A stretch of DNA of 64,000 nt. Origin: Hydrangea macrophylla. Lineage: Eukaryota > Streptophyta > Magnoliopsida > Cornales > Hydrangeaceae. The stretch is from NCBI GenBank assembly GCA_033977485.1, contig CM066988.1, positions 138,856,859 through 138,920,858 on the forward strand. Direction: 5' to 3'. Shown in pieces: positions 39,686 through 52,082 of this stretch. The notes beneath the pieces were generated by a model. It saw only the letters and a list, made by a program, of their open reading frames with translations, was not told the DNA's origin and searched no databases. A program made the position numbers and the translations under genes. Numbering within the stretch: the first letter of the stretch is position 1; each line of letters opens with the position of its first letter.

Positions 39686-39900
39686 GGGTAAATTATACTT
39701 TACATCCAACTTTGGGGTTGATTTCAATTTGGTTCCTATATTTTGAATTTTCATAAAATTTGTGACGACCAAATGTTGGTTGTTGGACCAAATTTAATCG
39801 CTTATAAAAGTTGAGGGACAAAACTTAAAAATTAAAGATATCAAAATTAATTAACTTAAAGTGGACACCAAAATTAGAGGTGAAAAATGCAATTTATCCT
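39686..39900. mobile_element. Mutator-like MITE, about 215 bp
   Basis: Left end GGGTAAATTATACTTTACAT and right end, in reverse, AGGATAAATTGCATTTTTCA, with continued inverted similarity. The terminal motif matches the elements at 7128 and 20820. No clean TSD was found, so the limits are approximate. Confidence 0.55.
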
Positions 39901-40240
39901 AGATTACGAATTGGTATATTCAGTCCCAAAAAAAGTTTAGCCTAGTTTGTTAAAACTCTCATTGGCACGCTCATACCATGGTTCAAACTTTTCCCCATTC
40001 TCCGATAGCAATGTCATCGCAAAATACCACTACAACACCAAATGACCTAAATTTTTTTTTTTGTGAAACGGTACACGCCAAGGCACACAATAAGATGTAA
40101 CAGTGAATCCCAACCCAACAAGCTATTCTTGGGCAGTTGGCAACTCACAGTCTCACAATGCATTACCCACATATTCGTTGTTTATTAAGTTGTTTTCGAA
40201 AATTAAACGAAACATTATTTATAATAAAAAATAAAATAAA
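39901..40240. other. Intergenic DNA upstream of the Agenet gene
   Basis: Probable promoter region of the gene at 41358. No clear TATA box or element ends were identified. Confidence 0.4.
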
Positions 40241-40249
40241 ACATAAAAC

Positions 40250-40337
40250 ATAAAACACAACAAACAACAGACTGAAAATACGAATTTGATTGAGAGAAAA
40301 CTAATCAACTTTTCTCCGATCGATAATCGCCGAAGAG
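40250..40337 (+). other. Probable non-coding first exon of the Agenet gene
   Basis: The end GCCGAAGAG|GTCAGT is a good splice donor and a good acceptor (AATAACAG) lies at 41317, 40 bp before the start codon. The intron between would be 980 bp and holds a (CT)n tract. The transcription start is a guess. Confidence 0.45.
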
Positions 40338-40939
40338 GTCAGTGAAATATCTTCGCCTCTCTTCTCTAATGCGATCAATTCCACCTTTTAATTTCTCTTT
40401 TTTGCTCTGATATATATATATATATGTATATATCCGATTCTATATCAGTTTATATTTGTTTTTGAAATTAATTTGAAGTTTTTATTTTTTTTTTATTTTT
40501 AGTTGAATGATGATGATATTACTGGTTTTTGTTCTGTGAAATAATTTGTGTGTGAATGTTTTTGCTTTTTTCTGTTTTCTGTGTTCAGTTATTTGGTTTG
40601 TACGGAAATTATTCGCTCTGATGAGTGTTTCTGTTTTTATTTCCGATGATTGTTTCCTTTACTTGTGTGGAGAGACTTGATGATTTTTAGGGTTAGGTTT
40701 TATGTGTCAATGCTGTTTGTTGTTCATGATTTTTTCTGATGACAAATTTTCGACAAAGAGTTGTCTATGTGTGCGTATATATCACATATGTATGAATAAA
40801 TAGGTAGTAGGCACATGTATAATGTGATTGTGGTTTTATAAATTCATACACTCATTGAATAATAACAATCCAATGACATGTACATACTATCCCTCATCAC
40901 ATAATTTTACCTGTGGATTATCTAATCAACTATCAGATA

Positions 40940-40941
<2 letters not shown>

Positions 40942-40985
<44 letters not shown>
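40942..40985. repeat. (CT)n microsatellite in the leader intron
   Basis: About 21 CT units within the putative first intron of the Agenet gene. Confidence 0.95.
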
Positions 40986-40987
<2 letters not shown>

Positions 40988-41357
40988 TTATTAAATTCTC
41001 AAATTGATCTAATTTACTCTGAGTCCCTGAATTGTTCTTTATTTTGAGATGTTTAGATTATAGTTACGGATATTTTTACCTAACTCAACTAAGAATACTT
41101 TGTTATTCGAATAGATAAGAAAATTTTCTTTTTGCAATGCCAATACATTTTATCTCGTATGCATGTTGTAATATATTATCATAAAAATGAAAGATTATTA
41201 CCTCCAGTTTTAATTGATCTGTGTATCCTTGTTTGGTTTGAGGTGGACCCTTTGAGTTGTTCAATTTCTTGATTACTCATTGTTTCTTACTTTATTTCAT
41301 GTTTTTATGAATAACAGGTATTGTGCTGTTGAATTTTTGGGTGATCACATAGTGAGA

Positions 41358-42940
41358 ATGAAATACAAGAGAGGGAGTAAAGTGGAGGTCTTATCCAAAA
41401 ACGATGTCCCGTCGAGCTCCTGGCGTTGTGCTGAGATAATCTGTGGCAATGGGCACAACTACACTGTGGGATACGATATGCCTCCGGGTGCTGCTAATGT
41501 GACAATTGTTGAAAGGGTATCGAGGAAGTCAATTAGACCTTCTCCTCCTCCTCCTCCATTGGAACTCATTGTTAGTTCTGGTGATGTTGTAGAAGTGTTT
41601 CACAATTTCTCTTGGAAGATGGCTACCGTGTCTAAGGTTTTGGGTAGGAACTACTTCTTGGTTAGGTTGCTTGGATCCTCACAGGAGTTTAAAGTTGGAA
41701 AGTTTGATCTCCGCATTAGACAATCTTGGCAAGATGACAAATGGATCATGGTTGGACAGGTACTTGCATTTGAAGCTATTGTATGTTAGCTTCTTGTTCT
41801 TTTATATGAAAATTTGGAATTTCTTTCTGTGCTATTTGAATTATTTGGTCTTTTTGAACTTTTTCCTTTGTTCTCTGTCCATAGTTGTGTGTATTTATAT
41901 GCTAGTCGGTAGCAGTTAGGACCTAAATTTCAACATCCGTGAGTCATGACATGAAACAATTGTTTAAAGTATTTGAAGCAACTGATTCAGTTAAGGATTT
42001 TAAGAGAAGTGTCTATCGTCTTCAAACTGCCTATTTTAAACATTCTAGATAGAATATTTAATTGGATTTCCTTTACCTTGGTATTACATATTATTAACTT
42101 ATATTCTGCTCACAGGGTTTTTGGAATCGTGAAGATCCCAGTGAACGGTCAACTCTGAAGCACAATAAAAATCTTTGCACCCATGTTAAGGAGACAGTAA
42201 AAGATGATTTTTTAAGTGCTAAGAACAGCATTGATTTCCAGGATTCTCGAGTTGTTTCCTCAAAAACTCTGAAGAGAGGTTCACCTTATTGCCACTCTCA
42301 AATTGAAGTGGACACAGGAACTGCCCTGAAATTTAGAGTGATCGAGAAAGATGGTCGGCGCCATCGAGTGATTTCTGCAAATCCATTCCTGTCAACTGCA
42401 AAGGTAGAAGCTGGTACTTCCCCTCGAGAAGTACTGGATGAAAAAGACATATATGCTTCTTATAACAACAGAACTACTCACTTTTCTGAAGTGGATGTGG
42501 AGATGGAGAAACTAAATGGAACTGTTGGATGTTCTCATGGGATAAGCTTAGAAACTAATGATGCTGATAATGCTACAAGCTCCGTGGGTAGTTGTAGCAT
42601 GAATAACAACTATTCCTTTAAGTTGCCTTGTAATTTCTCCGCAGGTCCTGTTGAAGATACTGAAGGTCAATCTAGTGATGCTGAGTCCTCTTGTAGGTGG
42701 GGATATAATGAAGAAAATTGTCTCCTTTTAACTAAAGAGGAATTGAAGTTGGAAATCCATAGGTTAGAGTTGCATGCTTACCGTTGCACTTTGGAGGCAT
42801 TGCATGCATCAGGACCTTTAAGTTGGGAACGAGAGACGTTGGTGACAAACCTTCGTCTTTCGCTCCACATATCAAATGATGAACATTTGATGGAGATAAG
42901 GAACTTAATTTCTAATGCTACCACCATTCCTATTAGATGA
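41358..42940 (+). CDS. Agenet/Tudor-like and ENT domain protein
   Basis: Two coding exons, 41358-41759 and 42116-42940, join in phase 0 across a GT-AG intron to give 408 residues. Residues about 1-60 (KRGSKVEVLSKNDVPSSSWR, CAEIICGNGHNYTVGY) and 75-134 (GDVVEVFHNFSWKMATVSKV) form a tandem of plant Agenet/Tudor-like modules. Residues about 337-400 (LTKEELKLEIHRLELHAYRC then TLEALHASGPLSWERETLVT) form an ENT domain, as at the N terminus of EMSY. Proteins of this type are nuclear and thought to read chromatin; the exact role of this one is unknown. The start is M at MKYKRGSKV, where relatives begin; the open frame extends upstream only because the preceding region is intron/leader. A likely leader exon ends at 40337 (AG|GTCAGT) and the next begins at 41318 after AACAG. 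Confidence 0.88.
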
Positions 42941-44060
42941 CAGGAAGACCAGGAAATACTTTATTTGCTCTCTCTCTCTCCACTTTTTCTTCCATTTCAT
43001 TTATATGATTAGAATTCTTTTGACTTAGGTTCAATGACTTCATTGTAAGAAGCAGGATAAAACAGTGCTGTTGCCTCTATGTTTTTATACACTCTGTATT
43101 AGTCTAGATTGAAATGTTTGTACCACAAACTTCAACAAAGCAATAATGTTTCTGAGCTCAAGTTTTTATACCTTCTATCCTTCTTCTTGTCTTTTATCCG
43201 AATTGTATGTAATATGATATTTAATATTGGTTTGGTCATAAAAAAATCCTCACTGCACGGTACACCATGGATCTGCAGAACTAATGTATGTAGAGACTAG
43301 AGTAAATGAAGTTAGTTCACTGCTTACATATTTAAACCTCTTGTTAATTAGGATTTCGTTGTGTGGCCAAACGCCTTTCCATTTATGCTTGTGCTTACCC
43401 TATGTGTGTTTGCCGCTGTTGTTTACTTGATGGGAGTTCATAGTCTTCCCTTTTTCCTTCAACCCCTGGAATCCTGAACAGCATTTTTTTTTTACTCTTA
43501 AATTCTGTATGAGTATCTTTTGGGGTTCCGAATAGTTTGATAGCCTCCATACTATTTGGCAGCATAAGCATTTCTTTTGAGGACATTATTGATGCTTCCC
43601 CTGCATTTTCCAGGGCCAAAGTAGGAGACTTTGATCATCTTGCTTCCAAATCTCAAAAGATGAATTTGGGTTTGCCACCTTGCTCTTGGTGTAGACAATG
43701 GTCAATACCGGCATCAAACTAACTACCAATAGGACAGCTTATGATGAGCCAATGGTATGACTTATATATTTGGTTGCTGCATTCTTCGATTTTGAGCCAC
43801 CTCTGAGCCTCAGATGTGTTTTTCGAAGGATGTAGGACCAGAATCTTGTTGCTGTCACCAGATGTCCCAATATGTGGATGCTTTAAAGGTTTTATTTCGA
43901 ACCTTTACCATCAGCTCCGTACTATTTCATCTTTTTTGATGCAGATATGTATATTTCACTCTGCAAATGTTGCAAAGTTCTGTCATCTCATGGAACTTCA
44001 CATTTTGGTTTTATCATCGAATTGTTCTTTTATGGTGATATATATATATATATATATACA
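42941..44060. other. 3' flank of the Agenet gene, no further gene seen
   Basis: Presumably holds the 3' UTR (to about 43200). ORFs at 43395-43722 on both strands show no family. A (TA)n run lies at 44037-44068. Confidence 0.45.
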
Positions 44061-44394
44061 TATATATGCAGGGGTGGATCCATGTGGTCCTCACGGGGTC
44101 ATTTGCCCCCCACCCCCCCCTCCCCCCAACTTAATTGAAAACTCTACTACCTATGTATAGAATGCACTCGACAACCAGCTTAAAGTCCACAATGTTTGCC
44201 CCACTTTGCCCCCCTCCCCCCCCCCCCCTGGAGTCGCTTCTTTAAAATTGTGTGAGTAGGTCTAGTACTTAAAAGTATGTTATACTCTAGGCCTAATACA
44301 CTACTCTAGACACACAGTCAAGAAGTACATCATATTGTTAAAAAAAAAAAAAACTTAGTACACATTATGCCCACTTTACCCCTATATCGAATTG

Positions 44395-44944
44395 GAAACC
44401 ATTTTTGCTCACTCAAAATTTGCTCATCCATTGTTTACCCAAACACCCCATTGGGTGAGCATGTGGGACCCACTACTTTTCAACTTTTGTTTATCTCCAT
44501 TTTGTCCATGAAATGTGGTGGGCTCTGTTGAGATTATTTGTCCCACATCGGAGACTTATAATCTTGCTACTCAATATATAAGTTCAAGGGGCCACTCCAC
44601 CCATTGCCAATTGGTTTTGGGTTGGATGCTCCAATTTAACATGGTATCAGAGCAGGTTATTGTTGGGCCCAATTTGTCCACGTGTGCTCCACGTCACCCT
44701 ATCTCTGTAATCCACGTGTTTGGCTCTCAGTCATGCCACACGTGCGGGGGCGTGTTGAGATTGTTTGTCCCATATCGGAGACTTATAATCTTGCTACTCA
44801 ATATATAAGTTCAAGGGGCCACTCCACCCATTGCCAATTGGTTTTGGGTTGGATGCTCCAATTCAACAGGCTCCACTTTCTCACCGAATGGGATGCTTGG
44901 GTGATCAATGAGTAAGTAAATTTTGGGTGAGCAAAAATTCTCTC
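44395..44944. mobile_element. MITE of the TTTTTGCTCAC family, split by a TRIM
   Basis: Arms GAAACCATTTTTGCTCACTC and, in reverse, GAGAGAATTTTTGCTCACCC; the 9-bp TSD ATCGAATTG is exact (44386-44394, 44945-44953). Without the TRIM it would be about 200 bp, like the relative at 22600-22805. Confidence 0.8.
44526..44868 (+). mobile_element. TRIM retrotransposon, 343 bp, complete
   Basis: Two 116-bp terminal repeats (44526-44641 and 44753-44868; three differences) starting TGTTGAGATT and ending in ACA. The primer binding site TGGTATCAGAGC for initiator tRNA-Met follows the left repeat directly (44642-44653) and a purine-rich GTGCGGGGGCG precedes the right one. The TSD GGCTC is exact (44521-44525, 44869-44873). 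The 111-bp interior cannot code for a polyprotein, so it depends on another element's enzymes. Confidence 0.92.
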
Positions 44945-45278
44945 ATCGAATTGTTCCAAAGAATCTTTTTTTTTTTTTACCTACCCTTTCTCTTTAATCA
45001 CATGAATTTGACCCCAAAAAATTGTTATGATGCTTTGGTTTTATAAATAACTAATTAAGCCTATAACACAAAAAAAATCGTGAGAGATTAATTTGTCTAA
45101 TTGTCTATGAATAATTATGTTTTGCTCTCCAACCCACTATACATAAAATCTACAAAACATTCACACACAATTGTAAATTTTTTACAAAAAAAGTTCAAGG
45201 CAAGGGCGCTGTTCCCGAACCCCCGTGTAAGCCTCTGCCCCCCTGAACTAAATTCCTACGTCCGCCCCTGTATATATG

Positions 45279-47654
45279 TGTGTGTATGTCTTGGCGGGTG
45301 GGTGGGTGGCGTGCATACATAGTAACTTCCTTACTTATTAGAAAAAATATGTTGACTTATTTCAAATACTTAAATCTTGGGATTGTGAATGTTATAGAAG
45401 CTTGGATGAGGATCTACAAAGTTGGGGTTGAACATCTGTAGATGAAATATCCGAGCATATGCGTGTTCTGATATGATGAAGAGTTATTTGCCACTGACAA
45501 TCACACAAACGATTTGTATGCGTATTGCGTTCAAGCATTCTTGAATATACTGGTTACTATCAGACACAAGCAATTGGTGCTAAACTCAAGAAGGACATCT
45601 TGTCTACAAAGCCTGAAGCTGCAATTTTAATGAAAATTAATAAAGAAAAATATTATAGGAGGACTTTATTCCATTATTTGAAGGGAAGTGTATTTTGAAG
45701 AGGACGTTGATGGTATAATAAGATTTGGTTTCACAGGTGGATTGATGACTTTCCTTCTTGTGGTGAGCGGTTATGCTCGAATGTTATATGCTTATTTGGT
45801 GGAATCAATCGCTTGGTTTATAACTTGCTCAAAGATGCCTTTGCAATTTTAGTTTGTAAGCATACGATTTATATTCCGAGGGAATACAAGGATCCGATTT
45901 AAGTTTAGCTTGAGCACTTCGTGGGCTTGCGCTGGCCTTTTTTGGTGATTCTTCGGGCGTTTTTTGGTGATTCTTCGGGCGTTTTTAACGTTTGACTCAA
46001 TAACTTCATGGCCATGTTGCATGGAACAAGAACATTGACGCAACAAGTTATGATTATGAATATGGTAACATTATAATCCTTAAATTATAGATGCTGACAT
46101 TGAAGAGTAATGGGAGGTTTCAAAGATCCGAACGAAAACGACCACCATATTCCAAGATCGAAGCTCAAAATACATGTATGTTTTTGTGAACCTCACTTAA
46201 AACAAGTGAACTAGGAAAATTAGATAAAACAGATTCAAACTCGTGAACTAAAGCAACTGCCACATTATGTTGATACCTTCACCCCCAAAAAAATAGGGAA
46301 AAAGAAACAATGTTTTGATACAAGATCCGCACTTAAATCTTGAGTTTCATTGCCCAAGAATAGTAGATTTAGGTAGAATTTTAGTCGTGAAGGTCCCATT
46401 CAAATTTTGGCCGAATAGATTAATTAAGGAATGGGATTTGTTCTTTTATCTCACAGTCTTGACTGTCTGTAACTGTAACTTCCATTATGGCTGTGAATTA
46501 CCTTATCAGCATTGTCATGGGATGGTCACCTGCAAAGTGCAATTGATTACGTATGAGGTCACATTTAAATCCTTGGTTGTGTTACTGCACTTGTCCAATA
46601 CTGAGAGGGCCTTTGTTGAGTTGTCTGTCATTATTTAGATGACATAGTGAAATTTAAACACCAGAAAATGGTGTGTAATATTAACCTTGTGGCCACCAGC
46701 ACCACAAGTATACTACATCATTTGTTCTGCATCTTCTTATGTTACGAGATATTTTAACTTAACTATTGCTTTAATGTTTCCAAGTTGGCTTTATCCATAA
46801 AATTTGTAATCCATATCAGTATATGACAATATTCTTGATTTAAACTTGGGACTTTCTGGTCAAACTCACTTATTCTATGTGGTTCCGCCGACCTTTTATA
46901 TGCCAATAGTTGATGAGTACTTTGTGTATTGATAAGCCAACTTTATCCTGTTCTGTGGAATCAGTGACTAATGATATGTGTTACCTAGTATGGTGCTTTT
47001 TCATGTTCTATTGAGCTGTTAATTAGTGTAACAGAGCCTTGTCTGAGACAACTATCTGGCATTGGAGATGTGGGCATTAAAAACTAATATATTAAGACTA
47101 CGAGTTGCATGTGAATGTGGCTACTTGTCTTGCACAGTGCTATGAGTCTACGAAATAGAGACCGGTTCATCCGTAAACTTATGCTGCCATTTTGACACAT
47201 TCTTTCTCTGTTGTTGACTTTTAAGCAAGTGATATTAATGAAGTTTCTATGGTTGAGCGCCAAACATCATCATTTGGGAAGGGAAAGAAAACCATCTCTG
47301 ACTGTGTTTTTTGAATTTTGAAGGTCACTTTGTTAATCCATTCAAGTATCCAATGGCCTCTTTTAATTTCCTGTTAAAAAAAAATAGACTGCGGATAGGG
47401 AGGAGGGAAAGGAATTCTTTTTGAGACGGATGTGATCTCTTCCATGGAGATGATATCTGAATCTGGTAGTAAGTTGACCTCCAGATTCAACTGTCAAAAT
47501 GCCTTTAAAAAATGTTCTCGAGGGAGCTCTTAGGAGGTATTTGAAGTGAGATTTCTACTGTATGGTTAGTTCTATTTCTTTAAATTAGGTATTGTCTTGA
47601 TTTGTAGATGACAGTTTTTAGTCATAAAATTTTTAGCAGGCTTAAACACTTGTC
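45279..47654. other. Intergenic DNA, no gene recognised
   Basis: A 22-bp unit with TTTTGGTGATTCTTCGGGCG is repeated twice at about 45939-45981. The region around 45400-46640 has several short open frames, such as 46315-46638, but no similarity I can name; it may be a decayed gene or element. Confidence 0.45.
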
Positions 47655-47659
47655 ACTCC

Positions 47660-47841
47660 AATAGAATGATGGAAAAGATAATTTGTATTACTTACATCTT
47701 AAGACTATATAGGTTACAAGATTAAGAAGAAAAGGAAAGAGAATAAAAGAAAATAAAAGATAATAAAACTCTCATAACTACGGTCAACATGACCCATAAA
47801 TGTGATAATAAAAATCCCGGAATCAACTCCTAATTCCAACA
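47660..47841 (-). repeat. 3' LTR of the copia element
   Basis: 182 bp. It differs from the 5' LTR mainly by a 10-bp direct duplication (AAAATAAAAG type) and a few substitutions. Confidence 0.9.
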
Positions 47842-47848
47842 CTCCCCT

Positions 47849-50143
47849 TCAAGCTGTAGCGAAGACATTGACAAGCCCAAGCTTGCCAAGAGATGACCGA
47901 AGAAGTGTAGGTCCAACAGACTTGGTAAACATATCAGCAGTTTGATCAGACGAGGGAGCAAAATTTGGTACGATAACACCAGATTGAACTTTCTCCCAAA
48001 TAAAGTGGATATCCACCTCCACGTGCTTAGTTCTCTCATGAAGAACAGAATCAGAAGACATCATAATGGCAGACTTATTATCACAAAACAAGGTGGATGA
48101 TCCTGCTACTGGAAAACCCAACTCACTTAGAAGAGACCGAAGCCATAAAAGTTCACACGTGCCCTGAGCCATGGCACGATACTCAACTTCATCAGAAGAA
48201 CGTGAAACAACAGTTTGCTTCTTACTCTTCCAAGATATAAGATGACTACCATAAAACGTACAAAAACCAGAGGTAGAGCACCTGTCACTCCTAGAGCCTG
48301 CATAATCTGCATCTGTCAGGAGAGACCTAATTGTGTTCCTGCTTTAAAGAATTGCCCAAAACCAGGACAAGTCTTGAGATACCGAAGGATATGATAAACA
48401 ACATCCAAATGAGAAGAGCGTGGTGAGTGCATAAATTGGCTCACAACACTGACCGCAAAAGTAAGATCTGATCTTGTGTTCGTCAGATAGATGAGACGAC
48501 CCACAAGATGCTGATACACAGCAGGATTGGGCAAAAGCTCTCCCATTTTTGAAGTTAACTTAAGGTTTGGATCCATAGGCGAGGAGGTAGGCTGACACCC
48601 AAACATTCCAGTGTCTTGAAGAAGATCAAGGTAGTACTTTCTCTGAGACGAAGAAATACCCTGGCGAGACCTAGCAATCTCAATACCAAGAAAGTAACGA
48701 AGAGGGCCCAAATCCTTAACATCAAACGATGTACCAAGATCATGCTTCACTTGAACAATACCAGATGCATCATTGCCAGTAATAATAATATCGTCCACAT
48801 ACACTGAGACAATAATACACCTTCCTTGAGCTTGGCGATGAATAAAACACGTGTGATCTGAATAGCACCGAATAAACCCCATATCGAGGACGACATCACT
48901 GAAGTGACTAAACCAAGCATAAGGAGATTGCTTTAGGCCATAGAGAGACTTGCGGAGGCGACAAACCTTCGCAGAACACTCCCCCTGAGCCCGAAAGCCT
49001 GGTGGGGGATCTATATAAATATATAAATAATCTCAGTCAAGTCACCATTAAGAAAAAACATTCTTAACATCGAGTTGGTGAATGGGCCATGAAGAAGCAG
49101 CTGCTAAAGAGACCAGGAGACGAACAATAGTTAACTTGGCTGCAGGAGCAAAAGTGGCACCAAAGTCTTTACCAGGAATCTGAGTAAAGCCCTTAGCAAC
49201 CAAACTAGCCTTGTAGCGATCAATAGTCCCATTAGCCAAATATTTTAGGCTAAAAACCCATTTACACCCAACCGTGCGCTCACCCATGGGAAGAGGGACA
49301 AGCTCCCAAGTCTGATTACCATGAAGTGCATCCATTTCTGCTTTCATAGCTGTCACTCACTTAGGATTCTAAAGAGCCTCATGAACAGAACGAGGAATAG
49401 AAACTAAATCCATATGACTAAGAAACGACTGATAAGCTGGAGACAAACCTTGATAGGAAATATACTTAGAAATAGGATGGTTAGTACTATCAGACAACAG
49501 AAATTAAGCGGGAGGGCGACGAACATGAGTAGGATAATGGGGATAAACAATTTTAGGAGTAACAACTGGAGATAAAGGAGAAGAGATACCTGAATCCGGA
49601 GAAAACGTTGGCAGTGGATCAGAGGAGCGTGGGCGGTGAGAATAAACCAGCGAGGGGTCACTAGTGATAACCGGAGGCAGGGAGTCACCGGTGGAGTCTA
49701 AAATAGGTACAGGACGAGGTAAAATAGAATCATCGGCCACAACTGGCTCCACCGGTGCCTGCCCTGCAGAAGGAGAGGGACCTAGAAAAAAAGGGACAGT
49801 TTCTAGAAAAGTAACATCTAAAGAATGATATAAGTGACGGGTAACAAGATCATAACATTGATACCCTTTGACATAGAAGAGTATCCCAAGAAAACACAAC
49901 GAACAACCTTATCATCATGTTTTGTCCGAGTAGGATTCCTATTTTGAACAAAACATCCAAACACACGTGATAAAATAGGAAAGAGAGTGACATCAGGCTT
50001 AAGACAATGAAGAGGTGCCTTTCCTTCAAGGACACGACTGGGAGTACGGTTAATAAAATAAGTGGTAGTAAGGACGGCCATATGCCAAAAATATTTTGGA
50101 ATATTCATACCACACAAGAGGCATCTTACCACAGACATGATGT
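47849..50143 (-). pseudogene. Copia integrase C-part, RT and RNase H, broken frames
   Basis: Minus-strand pieces in order: integrase C-part with FLGYSSMSKG (50138-49818); a Pro/Ser-rich linker (49899-49504); RT first part with GCKWVFSLKYLANGTIDRYK and LVAKGFTQIPG (49356-49048); RT second part with the catalytic VYVDDIIITGND (48882-48316); RNase H with FCDNKSAI and HERTKHVEVDIHFI (48312-47849). At least three frame changes separate them, and the RT loses the end of its first block (QLDVKNVF followed by a stop and an inserted or altered stretch). Confidence 0.85.
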
Positions 50144-50144
50144 G

Positions 50145-51127
50145 TCAGTTTTTACGGTCCGCCACACCATTCTGTTCAGGGGTGTAGGGACAGGTAAGTT
50201 GTTGGAAAATTCCCTCTTTGTTAAGGGCAGCCCTAAAATCATCAGTGATATACATGTGACCATTATTTGACCGTATATTACGCACAACAGTATGAAATTG
50301 AGTTTTAATCATTTGTAGAAAATTTCTAAAGTGCGTAAAAACTTCAAATTTTTTCTTCATTAGATAAGTCCAAGTACAGTGAGTGTAATCATCAATAAAC
50401 GTGACATAATAACGGTGCTGTGACAAGGCCGTGACAGGAGAAGGGCCCTAAACATTTGAGTAATGAGATCAAAGGCACTAGGTGCCCTATGCGTGCGTGG
50501 AATATAAGAAGTGCGAGTATATTTAGACAATTCACAAACCACACAATTAAAATGGAAATCCTTGCAAGCTTTATTCAAAGGAGGAAATAACCAACACAAG
50601 TATTAAAAGTTTGCATGGCCTAGACGAGCATGCCACAATCTAAAGTTTTAAGGCTAAAAACATAGATATTAGAATTCTGTAAGACAGAATTAATAGAAAC
50701 AGATAAATTAGTAGCTTGCATCCCAGAAAATAAAGAAGCCCCAAAGTAGTATAGACCGTCACGCTCATGCCCCTGCCAAAAATCTTCTTCGAAGTCGGGT
50801 CCTGCAAATAGCAACAATCGGATAAGAACACAATAGCACAATTATGATCTTTGACGAGACAATTAACCGAAAGGAGATTATAGGCAAAGTTGGGAATATA
50901 GTAGATAGACGAAAGGGTAATATTGGGGGACAAATAAACGTCACCCTATGTACGGGGACAAAAGACCTATCAGCAATACAGACCGATTGATTAATATAGA
51001 GTAAGGGAGAAATAAAAACAGAGGACTCACCAGTCATATGATTATTAGCACCAGAATCCAGAATCCAGATTCCATGTGGGGTGAGTGGACTTACCATGAA
51101 GGGCAGTAGGACTACCTGTGGCAACAA
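50145..51127 (-). pseudogene. Copia protease and integrase core, degenerate
   Basis: Protease motif WILDSGANNHMTG is intact (in the frame 51127-50765). The pre-integrase zinc part (CVVCELSK) is at about 50540-50500. The integrase core (50426-50145) keeps the first acidic residues (FIDDYTH) but reads RSNNG where copia elements have RSDNG, and ADRKN where they have AERKN. Two of the three catalytic acids are therefore changed. Confidence 0.85.
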
Positions 51128-52082
51128 CAGCGGTTAGTCCGGAAGAAGAAGCGGAGGCCCCTAGGCCCAAGTGAGACTGCAATTGGGCAATCTGTGACTG
51201 AAGCTGTCCAAAATCAGGTGACGGGGAGGTGACTTTAACCACAGTACCAATACGAGGGGCACCTCTCCCACGATCAGTGTGAAGCCGACTCGTAGCAAAT
51301 TGCTGCTTCAACTCGGGGTGAAGATCAAAACAACGGTCAATGGTATGGCCATGCTTTCGACAGTGCTGACAGAAAAAACGAGAACCGGTGGGACGGGGAC
51401 CCGAAGGAGCAGCAAATGCCATCTGGTCAGAAACAGACGGAGGAGGGCCAATCATAGGAGATATCGAGATAATGCGACAACGTTGCTCATCGCCATCCAT
51501 GGTAGCAAAAGCCTTAAATAAAGAGGGTAAGGGGACAGTATTAAGGATATGGGTGTGAAGGGTCTCAAACTTGGGTTTTAAGCCCATCAAAAACTGATCA
51601 AGGCGCTTGGTCTCAATAGCACCATCATTAGGAAAGTCGGTAATAGGCTCATACTGAGAGAGCTCTTCCCAGCGAGTCTGCTGGTACCCAAAGTAATCCG
51701 TAACAGAAAGTCTCAAAGTGGCTTGAGAAGCATGTGAGATATCCTGATAGAGCTCAAAAATACGGGAATCGCTGTAAGAACGAGCATACATTTTATTCAG
51801 GGTAGTGTAGAGGTCAAAAACATTGCGAGGGTACTTCAACATGTTGTAAACCCGCTCTTCCATTGAGTTAAACATCCATCCCAGAATAATGCAATTGTCA
51901 GTGTACCATTCTTCATATTTAGGATCAGATTCTCCTGGTGATTTTTCCTTGCCACGTAACCATCCAATCATGCGTTTGCCTACAAGAAAGGGGCGAAGAG
52001 GAGCCAGTGTAGTATGAGAAAGTGAGGGGTCAAAGCGAGGAGCTGTAGTAACAATGACATCCTTACTAGTTTCCTTAGCCAT
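51045..52082 (-). CDS. Copia Gag-like ORF with zinc knuckle
   Basis: 345 codons. It starts MAKETSKDV, contains the UBN2/copia Gag pattern (WYTDNCIILGWMFNSMEERV then a region ending in RFFCQHCRKHGHTIDRCFDL). The zinc knuckle CX2CX4HX4C (CQHCRKHGHTIDRC) is intact. At the 3' end it runs into the protease region in a different frame (NLDSGFWC), showing a frame shift just before the protease. Gag alone appears intact. Confidence 0.8.
   Translation of the reverse strand: MAKETSKDVIVTTAPRFDPSLSHTTLAPLRPFLVGKRMIGWLRGKEKSPGESDPKYEEWYTDNCIILGWMFNSMEERVYNMLKYPRNVFDLYTTLNKMYARSYSDSRIFELYQDISHASQATLRLSVTDYFGYQQTRWEELSQYEPITDFPNDGAIETKRLDQFLMGLKPKFETLHTHILNTVPLPSLFKAFATMDGDEQRCRIISISPMIGPPPSVSDQMAFAAPSGPRPTGSRFFCQHCRKHGHTIDRCFDLHPELKQQFATSRLHTDRGRGAPRIGTVVKVTSPSPDFGQLQSQIAQLQSHLGLGASASSSGLTAVVATGSPTALHGKSTHPTWNLDSGFWC

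Larger units (their letters stand above)
44069..45270. mobile_element. hAT element, host of a nested MITE and TRIM
   Basis: Ends CAGGGGTGGATCCA and, in reverse at the right, CAGGGGCGGACGTA, flanked by the 8-bp TSD TATATATG (44061-44068, 45271-45278); the TSD lies in TA-repeat DNA and is thus less informative than usual. It has C-runs near each end and no transposase. The insertion at 44395-44944 lies inside it. Confidence 0.7.

Noticed and set aside
44100..44230. C-runs as a regulatory or structural feature
   Set aside because: Probably decayed hAT interior plus homopolymer; run length may be a sequencing artefact.
46315..46638. Possible gene of 107 codons
   Set aside because: No recognisable family, no splice structure, and amino-acid composition of random AT-rich DNA.
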